From: Gammaproteobacteria bacterium
GTDB lineage: Bacteria > Pseudomonadota > Gammaproteobacteria > Xanthomonadales > Marinicellaceae
Assembly: GCA_030426065.1 (NCBI GenBank)
Contig: JAUHZH010000185.1
Coordinates: 1-5,283, forward strand
DNA length: 5,283 bases
Reading direction: 5' to 3'
Part shown: positions 1 through 4,790 of the stretch, one piece after another
Numbering within the stretch: the stretch's first letter is position 1
How the letters are laid out: the number at the start of each line of letters is the position of its first letter
The notes under the pieces: model-generated
Told to the model about the DNA's origin: nothing
Seen by the model: only the letters and a program-made list of their open reading frames with translations
The model's database searches: none
Program-made: the position numbers and the translations under genes

Positions 1-2
1 GT

Positions 3-1004
3 GAAATACAGTCGGTCTTTGTCGGCATCGCAGGCAGTCACATCAGAAGCATCAATTCGAATGGCATCGTCGCCATCAAGGACGGTGAAGTCAGTCGCCA
101 TGATGTGGAAAAAGTATTGGATGCGGCACGTGCAGTGGCGATACCCAATGATCAAAAAGTACTGCATGTGTTGCCACAAGAATACGTGATTGATGGCCAA
201 GACGGCATCCGCCATCCCATTGGCATGTCCGGTGTGCGTTTGGAAGCGCGGGTGCACTTGATCACAGGTTCAGAATCAGCGGCTCAAAACATCAGCAAAT
301 GTGTGGCCCGATGTGGCTTGGCCATTGACCAAATGATCGTAGAGCAATTGGCCTCATCAACCGCTGTGCTGACTGAAGACGAAAAAGAGTTGGGTGTTTG
401 TATGGTCGACATCGGTGCCGGAACCACGGACATTGCGGTGTTCACCCAAGGTGCGATTCGACACGTGAGTGCGATTCCCATTGCCGGTGATCAAGTCACC
501 AACGACATCGCCGTGTCCATGAGGACGCCGACACAGAACGCCGAAGAAATCAAATTGAAGTACGCCTGTGCCTTGCGCCAATTGGCCTCATCTGAAGAGA
601 CCATTTTGGTGCCATCGGTGGGTGAACGTGAGCCCAGGCGTTTGGCCAGACAAACATTGGCAGAAGTGGTGGAACCACGGTATGAAGAATTGTTCAGCTT
701 GGTTCAAGCTGATTTACAACGCAGCGGCTACATCGATTTGATCGCCGCTGGCATCGTATTAACCGGGGGCGCAGCCCGAATGGAAGGGGCCGTTGAATTG
801 GCCGAAGAAATCTTTCATGTGCCTGTGCGCCTGGGGGTGTCCGTCGAAGTGACGGGCTTATCAGAGGTTGTTAACAACCCCGTTCACGCAACGGGAGTGG
901 GTTTGTTGCAATACGGTGGAAGTCAAGAAGACGTCGCCGAAAACATAACAGAATCAGACACATGGTTCGGTAAATTTAAAAAATGGTTCTTAGGGGACTA
1001 CTGA
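3..1004 (+). CDS. ftsA: Cell division protein FtsA, 5'-truncated by window edge
   Basis: FtsA is an actin-like ATPase that anchors FtsZ filaments to the inner membrane and recruits later divisome proteins. The reading frame is open from base 3 and gives 333 residues. Compared with E. coli FtsA (420 residues, recalled), about 73 N-terminal residues lie outside the window, including the first phosphate-binding motif. The visible part begins inside subdomain 1C, which aligns well (VLHVLPQEYVID, GMSGVRLEARVHLIT). The second phosphate motif DIGAGTTDIAVF starts at base 408, and the adenosine-binding motif AGIVLTGGAARMEG lies at 747-788. The last 13 residues, WFGKFKKWFLGDY (963-1001), form the amphipathic membrane-targeting helix. 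The stop lies 26 bp before ftsZ, so the two are surely co-transcribed. An internal ATG at 105 is not the real start, since homology continues upstream to the window edge. No defect is visible. Confidence 0.97.
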   Translation, partial: EIQSVFVGIAGSHIRSINSNGIVAIKDGEVSRHDVEKVLDAARAVAIPNDQKVLHVLPQEYVIDGQDGIRHPIGMSGVRLEARVHLITGSESAAQNISKCVARCGLAIDQMIVEQLASSTAVLTEDEKELGVCMVDIGAGTTDIAVFTQGAIRHVSAIPIAGDQVTNDIAVSMRTPTQNAEEIKLKYACALRQLASSEETILVPSVGEREPRRLARQTLAEVVEPRYEELFSLVQADLQRSGYIDLIAAGIVLTGGAARMEGAVELAEEIFHVPVRLGVSVEVTGLSEVVNNPVHATGVGLLQYGGSQEDVAENITESDTWFGKFKKWFLGDY

Positions 1005-1017
1005 CTCAGGAACCTAC

Positions 1018-1023
1018 GGAGGT
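1018..1023 (+). promoter_or_regulatory. Shine-Dalgarno of ftsZ
   Basis: GGAGGT sits 7 nt before the ATG at 1031. This near-perfect site decides the ftsZ start over the in-frame ATG four codons further on (1043) and fits the high FtsZ expression needed for division. Confidence 0.9.
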
Positions 1024-1030
1024 ATAGAAA

Positions 1031-2221
1031 ATGTTTGAATTAATGGAAACAGAAAATAACGGGGCAGTCATCAAAGTGATTGGCGTCGGAGGTGGCGGTG
1101 GCAACACCGTACAACAAATGGTCGATGCTGACATTGAAGGGGTGGAATTCATTTGTGCCAACACCGACATGCAAGCTTTGGAAAAAAGCAGCTGCAGACA
1201 CATCATTCGCATTGGTCAAAATGTGACCAAAGGCTTGGGTGCAGGTGCCAATCCTGAAACCGGCCGCCAAGCGGCTTTGGAAGATGCTGAGCGTCTGAAA
1301 GAAAGCCTGCAAGGCACTGACATGGTGTTCATCACCGCAGGCATGGGTGGCGGTACCGGTACCGGTGCGGCGCCAGTGATTGCACAAATTGCCAAAGAAA
1401 TGGGCATTTTGACGGTTGCTGTGGTCACCAAACCCTTTCCTTTTGAAGGCAAGCGCCGCATGGAAGTGGCTGACAAAGGGATGCAGGATTTGGAGCAGCA
1501 TGTGGATTCGCTGATCACCATTCCCAATGCCAAGTTGTTGACACACTTTGGCCGTGATGTGACTTTATTGAATGCATTCAAGGCAGCCAATGATGTGTTG
1601 CAAGGTGCTGTTCAAGGCATTGCTGAGTTGATCACTCGCCCTGGTTTGGTTAACGTTGACTTCGCCGATGTCAAAACCGTGATGTCTGAAATGGGCATGG
1701 CGATGATGGGTTCTGGCTCAGGTAAAGGTGACGACCGCGCGGCTCAAGCCGCTGAGTTGGCCATGAATTCACCTTTATTGGAAGACATTGACATGCACGG
1801 TGCCAATGGCATCTTGGTAAACATCACAGCGGGCATGGACCTGTCGATTGGTGAATACGAAGAAATTGGTGAGCTGATTAAGGAATATGCATCGGATGAA
1901 GCCACTGTGGTGGTAGGTACATCGATTGACATGGAAATGACGGATGAGATCCGCGTCACTGTGGTGGCCACTGGTTTGAATAAAAATGCCAAAGCCAACA
2001 GCAGACCGAGCATGAGACCTGTTGAGGTGAAACGAACGGTCAATGCAGCACCGCCAGCAGCCACCAGTCAACCCATTCGTGCCACGCGAGACGAGGTCAC
2101 AGAAAGTACCAACGCGCCCACAGGGAATGCGGTGGTGGATAAATTGCGTGACACCCGTGCTGAATTGGACAACGACGATTACTTGGACATTCCGACGTTT
2201 TTGCGCAATCAATTAGATTGA
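1031..2221 (+). CDS. ftsZ: Cell division protein FtsZ (tubulin-like GTPase)
   Basis: FtsZ polymerises with GTP into the cytoplasmic Z-ring that organises septation. The 396-residue product is slightly longer than E. coli FtsZ (383). The N-terminal start MFELME matches the family. The glycine-rich nucleotide loop GGGGGN lies at residues 20-25 and the tubulin signature GGGTGTG at 106-112. The T7 synergy loop NVDFADV at 208-214 carries the expected Asn208, Asp210 and Asp213 that complete the GTPase site of the next subunit. The globular core ends near residue 317. A Pro/Ala/Thr-rich linker of about 63 residues follows, then the conserved tail DDYLDIPTFLRNQLD (382-396), which binds FtsA and ZipA. 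The linker is the only poorly conserved part, as usual. The gene follows ftsA by 26 bp and is followed by a probable terminator. Confidence 0.99.
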   Translation: MFELMETENNGAVIKVIGVGGGGGNTVQQMVDADIEGVEFICANTDMQALEKSSCRHIIRIGQNVTKGLGAGANPETGRQAALEDAERLKESLQGTDMVFITAGMGGGTGTGAAPVIAQIAKEMGILTVAVVTKPFPFEGKRRMEVADKGMQDLEQHVDSLITIPNAKLLTHFGRDVTLLNAFKAANDVLQGAVQGIAELITRPGLVNVDFADVKTVMSEMGMAMMGSGSGKGDDRAAQAAELAMNSPLLEDIDMHGANGILVNITAGMDLSIGEYEEIGELIKEYASDEATVVVGTSIDMEMTDEIRVTVVATGLNKNAKANSRPSMRPVEVKRTVNAAPPAATSQPIRATRDEVTESTNAPTGNAVVDKLRDTRAELDNDDYLDIPTFLRNQLD

Positions 2222-2244
2222 TGTATTGAAACTGACGAAAAAGG

Positions 2245-2284
2245 CCACATTTTGGGCGGTCACCTCCCCGCCCACTGTGGTTTT
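2245..2284 (+). terminator. Probable intrinsic terminator after ftsZ
   Basis: A two-part stem is visible. The outer arms are CCACA (2245-2249) and TGTGG (2276-2280). The inner arms are TGGGCGG (2253-2259) and CCGCCCA (2268-2274), with an 8-nt loop TCACCTCC. An internal loop of TTT against C separates the two stems. TTTT follows at 2281-2284, then GG interrupts the U-tract, so termination may be partial. It starts 24 bp after the ftsZ stop. Confidence 0.65.
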
Positions 2285-2285
2285 G

Positions 2286-2299
2286 GCAACAAATGTTGC
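2286..2299. repeat. Palindrome GCAACA-AA-TGTTGC upstream of lpxC promoter
   Basis: A perfect 6-2-6 inverted repeat lies directly after the ftsZ terminator and before the lpxC promoter. It is not followed by a T-run, so it is not a terminator. Its centre lies about 60 bp before the likely lpxC transcription start, a position compatible with an activator or other DNA-binding protein. No known operator is recognised, and a short palindrome can arise by chance. Confidence 0.3.
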
Positions 2300-2346
2300 A
2301 TAAAAACAACATAAAAAGGTTGAAAGGGGGCTTTTTGTGATAGAAT
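2299..2346 (+). promoter_or_regulatory. Predicted lpxC promoter with extended -10 and phased A-tracts
   Basis: The -35 candidate TTGAAA is at 2320-2325 and the -10 TAGAAT at 2341-2346. TGA directly precedes the -10, giving an extended -10 motif (TGnTAnnnT) that would compensate for the short 15-bp spacer. Immediately upstream, CATAAAAA occurs twice (2299-2306 and 2310-2317), 11 bp apart, so two A5 tracts face the same side of the helix as in UP-like or curved upstream DNA. Transcription would begin near 2352-2354, leaving a leader of about 30 nt. This gives lpxC a supply independent of ftsZ. Confidence 0.6.
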
Positions 2347-2375
2347 TCACGGGTTTCGTGCCCCAGATAGATAGA

Positions 2376-2387
2376 ATGCGCCTATGA
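2376..2387 (+). other. Three-codon ORF (M-R-L) overlapping the lpxC start
   Basis: ATG CGC CTA TGA ends in a TGA that overlaps the lpxC ATG (2384-2386) as ATGA, the usual geometry of translational coupling. Neither ATG has a clear Shine-Dalgarno; only a weak purine stretch (AGATAGATAGA, 2365-2375) precedes the first. It could let ribosomes terminate and restart on lpxC, or be a chance overlap. Confidence 0.3.
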
Positions 2388-3295
2388 TCGCACAAAGAAC
2401 ATTAAAAAATACCGTCCGAGCCACAGGTGTTGGTATCCACACCGGACAAAAGGTATTCATTACCCTCAAACCCGCCGCCGTTGACACCGGCATTGTATTC
2501 ACCCGAGTAGACTACAAGAGACCATTCAGCATCAAAGCATCTGCTGACATGGTGGGTGAAACCAGTTTGTCGACCACTTTGGTCAAGAATGGCATCAAAG
2601 TCGGAACAGTAGAACATTTGATGGCTGCTTTTGCCGGTATGGGCATCGACAACTGCATTGTGGAATTGAGCGCTTCTGAGGTGCCCGTGATGGATGGTTC
2701 TTCTGGACCGTTTGTCTTTTTGATTCAATCAGCGGGTGTGAAAGAGCAGTCTGCGGCCAAGAAATTCATCAAGATCACCAAACCCATCAAAGTAGAGAAC
2801 GGTGACAAGTTCGCTTCTTTGACGCCATTCAATGGCAACAAATTTTCTTTCGAAATCGAATTCAATCATCCGGCTTTCGAAGACCACCACCGCGAAGCGT
2901 CGATAGACATGAGCGCCCAATCCTTCATCAAAGAAATCTCAAGGGCCAGAACCTTTGGTTTCATGAGGGACATTGAAATGTTGCGCAACAACAACTTGGC
3001 TTTGGGTGGCAGCATGGACAATGCCATCGTTTTGGATGATTACCGCGTTTTGAACAATGAAGGATTGCGTTACCACGACGAATTCGTCAAACACAAAATC
3101 TTGGACGCCATCGGTGACATCTATCAATTGGGACACAGCATCATCGGTGCATACCATGGTTACAAATCGGGTCATGCTTTGAACAACGATTTGGCGCGTG
3201 CCTTGTTGGCACAACCAGATGCTTATGAAGTGATCACGGTAGAAACCAAACGCCAAGCGGCCTCCATGCCGTTCCTGAAACCGATTTCAGTGTAA
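2384..3295 (+). CDS. lpxC: UDP-3-O-acyl-N-acetylglucosamine deacetylase LpxC
   Basis: LpxC is the cytoplasmic zinc enzyme that removes the acetyl group from UDP-3-O-acyl-GlcNAc, the committed step of lipid A synthesis. At 303 residues it is close to E. coli LpxC (305) and aligns end to end from MIAQRTLKNTVRATGVGIHTG. The expected active-site residues are present: Glu77 (general base) and His78 (zinc) in VEHL, Thr190 and Phe191 in RARTFGF, His237 and Asp241 (zinc) plus Asp245 in HKILDAIGD, and His264 in SGHALNN. The ATG at 2384 matches the family start exactly but lacks an obvious Shine-Dalgarno. The C-terminus ends MPFLKPISV and lacks the E. coli tail ending in VLA that acts as an FtsH degradation signal, so control by proteolysis may differ. 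The gene ends at a hairpin shared with the convergent downstream gene. Confidence 0.98.
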   Translation: MIAQRTLKNTVRATGVGIHTGQKVFITLKPAAVDTGIVFTRVDYKRPFSIKASADMVGETSLSTTLVKNGIKVGTVEHLMAAFAGMGIDNCIVELSASEVPVMDGSSGPFVFLIQSAGVKEQSAAKKFIKITKPIKVENGDKFASLTPFNGNKFSFEIEFNHPAFEDHHREASIDMSAQSFIKEISRARTFGFMRDIEMLRNNNLALGGSMDNAIVLDDYRVLNNEGLRYHDEFVKHKILDAIGDIYQLGHSIIGAYHGYKSGHALNNDLARALLAQPDAYEVITVETKRQAASMPFLKPISV

Positions 3296-3308
3296 TCCAA
3301 ATACCCAA

Positions 3309-3330
3309 AAGGTGCACTGGTGTGCACCTT
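3309..3330. terminator. Bidirectional terminator between lpxC and the convergent TPR-like gene
   Basis: AAGGTGCAC (3309-3317), loop TGGT, GTGCACCTT (3322-3330) is a perfect 9-bp stem 13 bp after the lpxC stop. On the + strand it is followed by CTTAT, a weak U-tract beyond the TT of the stem. On the minus strand the stem runs into CCTTTTGGG. The position between two converging genes supports use in both directions. Confidence 0.75.
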
Positions 3331-3337
3331 CTTATCA

Positions 3338-4108
3338 TCAGTCCAGCTGACTGGCGGCAAAATCCACATCCATGGTTTGTAGGGCATCCAATGCTTCGCA
3401 CTCGGCTGCTTGTTGGTACAGATGGGTCGCTTGCGCCATGCCTTTCTTCTCACCATCAAGCAATAAATAAGCATTGCCCGCTTCGATCAGATTGATGGCG
3501 TTCGGTGCCAGTTCCAAGCCTTGTTCTAAATGTGAACGAGCCTGGTCAGCAGAGGCACCGTAGGTCAAACCGCCGAGCATGCTGCCCACTTTGTCAATGA
3601 TTTCCGCATGGTACATGGCCATGGCAATGTGTGCCTCGGCATGATTCGGTTGTTGCTCCAGTACAGATGCCAAGAGGTTTTTGACTTTGCCCCCCAAGCC
3701 TTCTTTTAAAGCTTTGACGATTGAAATGCTTTGTGCATATCGCCCCATACACAAGGCTGTGGTGAACTCGGCATTGACATCGTCACAGTCATCCAGCACC
3801 GATTCAGCATGGGTGTGAGCCTGTTCCAAAAGGGCCGTGCATTCGTCTTCATCTTCACAAACATAATCGGTGTAGGCTACGACGGAACGCAACAACACAG
3901 GCAAGGCAGACGGCCCCAAGGCCATGGCTTGTTCTGCTGCCGATTGGTAATCGCCATTGTGAAAAGACAACCAGGCAGACATCAGTTCACCTTCAGGCAC
4001 ATCGGACACATCGGCTTGGTGCAGGGTGGTCCACATTTGACCGAGTTCTTCAGCGCTCAGGTCCTTTATGAAATCGGGGTCTGTTGCTTGCCAATTGCTT
4101 ATTTTCAT
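3338..4108 (-). CDS. TPR-like helical repeat protein of unknown function
   Basis: The 256-residue product begins MKISNWQATDPDF at 4108. An in-frame ATG 27 codons upstream (4189) is less likely because the predicted promoter lies inside that extension and its translation is unlike the rest. There is no signal peptide or membrane segment, so it is probably cytoplasmic. The protein is acidic and helical. TPR-like spacing of Ala, Gly and aromatic residues is seen near 41-63 (AWLSFHNGDYQSAAEQ), 147-169 (a P-N-H-A-E-A-H helix) and 186-240 (two helix pairs ending LYQQAAECEALDA). A distinctive block, YHAEIIDKVGSMLGGLTYGA (166-185), lies between repeats. From memory, similar YHAE...KVG...LTYGAS blocks occur in uncharacterised TPR proteins resembling the TRAP transporter T-component fold, but no transporter genes are nearby. 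Partner and role are unknown. It converges on lpxC and diverges from the phasin gene. Confidence 0.85.
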   Translation of the reverse strand: MKISNWQATDPDFIKDLSAEELGQMWTTLHQADVSDVPEGELMSAWLSFHNGDYQSAAEQAMALGPSALPVLLRSVVAYTDYVCEDEDECTALLEQAHTHAESVLDDCDDVNAEFTTALCMGRYAQSISIVKALKEGLGGKVKNLLASVLEQQPNHAEAHIAMAMYHAEIIDKVGSMLGGLTYGASADQARSHLEQGLELAPNAINLIEAGNAYLLLDGEKKGMAQATHLYQQAAECEALDALQTMDVDFAASQLD

Positions 4109-4139
4109 TTTTTTTTCAATTAATTTTGGTTTTAGTGTG

Positions 4140-4183
4140 TTTACTCTATTGCTGAAAATTAATATACACACATCATCTATAAA
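4140..4183 (+). promoter_or_regulatory. Candidate promoter(s) of the phasin gene
   Basis: TTTACT (4140-4145) and TATACA (4163-4168) are spaced by 17 bp, each matching the sigma-70 consensus at 4 of 6 positions. A second possible -10, TATAAA, is at 4178-4183 but lacks a matching -35. The first -10 overlaps the -10 of the opposite gene, so the two promoters would compete for polymerase. Which of the two is used cannot be decided by eye. Confidence 0.4.
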
Positions 4184-4189
4184 ACACAA
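4161..4189 (-). promoter_or_regulatory. Predicted promoter of the TPR-like gene
   Basis: Read on the minus strand, TTGTGT (4189-4184) is a -35 candidate and TATATT (4166-4161) a -10 candidate with the ideal 17-bp spacer. Transcription would start near 4154, leaving a leader of about 46 nt that is AU-rich and ends in eight A residues before the ATG. No Shine-Dalgarno is visible in that leader. Confidence 0.5.
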
Positions 4190-4195
4190 CCGAAT

Positions 4196-4201
4196 GAGGT
4201 G
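4196..4201 (+). promoter_or_regulatory. Shine-Dalgarno of the phasin gene
   Basis: GAGGTG lies 4 nt before ATG 4206 (5 nt if GAGGT is taken as the core). It overlaps the alternative in-frame ATG at 4194, which therefore cannot use it, so 4206 is chosen as the start. Confidence 0.75.
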
Positions 4202-4205
4202 TCAC

Positions 4206-4568
4206 ATGAACGTAAACGAAATCAAAAATTCTGCCAAAAATGTAGTATTTGCTGGTTTGGGTGTTGTATCAATCGCTCAAAAAGAAGCCACTAAAATTTA
4301 CGGCAACTTGGTGAAAGAAGGCCAAAAGTTTGAAAAAGAAACCGTTAAATCAGTCAAGAAAGTCACTGACGAAGCGGAAGGTAAGGTCAAAAGCATCAAG
4401 TCAATGGCCAGCAAGCAGTTCAACAAGATTGAAAACTTGTTTGAAGGCAAGATTGAATCTGTTTTGGGTAAATTAGACATCCCAAGCACAGACGACATCA
4501 AAAACTTGGGTGAGCGTGTTGAAAAGCTCATCAAAGAAATCGAAAAGTCTGCCAAAAAAGCAGCCTGA
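4206..4568 (+). CDS. Phasin-family protein (PhaF/PhaI type, PHA granule-associated)
   Basis: Phasins of this family coat polyhydroxyalkanoate (PHA) granules through an amphipathic helix; some relatives act more generally as helical stress or chaperone-like proteins. The 120-residue product is almost wholly helical. Residues 10-43 (NVVFAGLGVVSIAQKEATK then YGNLVKEGQKFE) match the family pattern of a LAGLG turn followed by a helix with VKEG. A lysine-rich middle (44-75) follows. The C-terminal DIPSTDDIKNLGERVEKLIK (91-110) matches the family's P-T-x-x-D-I-x-x-L-x-x-R-V-E-x-L oligomerisation coiled coil. It lacks the long Ala/Lys/Pro histone-like tail of PhaF, so it is closer to PhaI. About 19% of residues are lysine. 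Longer in-frame extensions reaching 4068 have no family similarity. No PHA synthase is in the window, so a PHA role is inferred from family only. Confidence 0.85.
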   Translation: MNVNEIKNSAKNVVFAGLGVVSIAQKEATKIYGNLVKEGQKFEKETVKSVKKVTDEAEGKVKSIKSMASKQFNKIENLFEGKIESVLGKLDIPSTDDIKNLGERVEKLIKEIEKSAKKAA

Positions 4569-4575
4569 TCGAACA

Positions 4576-4629
4576 AAACATGAAGTGGTTTCACCACAGG
4601 TGACACCACTTCAAAATGTTTCATTTTTT
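4576..4629 (+). terminator. Intrinsic terminator of the phasin gene
   Basis: GAAGTGGT (4582-4589) pairs with ACCACTTC (4605-4612), and TCACC (4591-4595) with GGTGA (4599-4603) around a 3-nt loop; one T-C mismatch separates the two parts. The outer arms AAACAT (4576-4581) and ATGTTT (4616-4621) can extend the stem past an AAA bulge, bringing it next to the T-run at 4624-4629. It starts 7 bp after the phasin stop. Confidence 0.8.
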
Positions 4630-4718
4630 CCTCTCCGAGGTTTACCTCGTCCCCCTCAGCGGCCAAGGTCGGCTGCTGATTTAAAAGCCTTTGTTGTGGT
4701 GGCAAAGGCTTTTTTTTT
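4630..4718 (+). ncRNA. Candidate small RNA between two terminators
   Basis: The roughly 89-nt stretch has no convincing ORF yet is structured. CGAGG-TTTA-CCTCG (4636-4649) is a perfect hairpin. CAGCGGC and GTCGGCTG (within 4657-4674) form a second stem with one bulged G. A classic terminator follows. Two single-stranded C-rich runs, CCTCTCC (4630-4636) and CCCCCTC (4651-4657), could pair with GGAGG-type ribosome sites. No clear promoter is visible just upstream, so it might instead be a processed or read-through product of the phasin mRNA. No known RNA family is recognised. Confidence 0.3.
4683..4718 (+). terminator. Strong intrinsic terminator
   Basis: AAAAGCCTTTG (4683-4693) and CAAAGGCTTTT (4703-4713) form a perfect 11-bp stem around a 9-nt loop TTGTGGTGG. 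The run of nine T (4710-4718) overlaps the 3' arm. This is the best terminator in the window and lies 54 bp after the end of the phasin terminator, so it either backs that one up or ends a separate transcript. Confidence 0.9.
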
Positions 4719-4790
4719 GCTCTGAATATGTCCGCCAAAATGCAAACCATTTGATTTAGAATAACCGGTACTTACAGTTAAGGAAAGATT

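Noticed and set aside
1..189. Frame-1 GTG-started ORF of 62 codons at the left edge
   Set aside because: FtsA homology runs through the same bases in frame 3 up to the window edge.
1040..1590. Long minus-strand open frames (168 and 124 codons) opposite ftsZ
   Set aside because: They lie antisense to a fully conserved ftsZ, have low-complexity His/Cys/Ser-rich translations and no ribosome site; they are shadows.
1744..2212. Minus-strand open frames (106 and 145 codons) opposite the ftsZ 3' part
   Set aside because: They mirror the codon pattern of ftsZ and show no domain similarity or ribosome site.
2348..2363. Small hairpin (CACG/CGTG or GGG/CCC) at the start of the lpxC leader, as a possible riboswitch
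   Set aside because: The stem is only 3-4 bp and the leader about 30 nt, too little for a structured sensor.
3731..4123. Plus-strand ORF of 130 codons opposite the TPR-like gene
   Set aside because: It is antisense to a better supported coding frame, and its translation ends in low-complexity Phe from the T-run.
4068..4205. Upstream extension of the phasin frame, which would add a hydrophobic N-terminus
   Set aside because: The apparent membrane segment comes from the AT-rich promoter region; the Shine-Dalgarno and family start point to 4206.
4298..4750. Minus-strand ORF of 150 codons opposite the phasin
   Set aside because: The phasin frame has clear family similarity and a good ribosome site; the antisense frame crosses two terminators and has no similarity.
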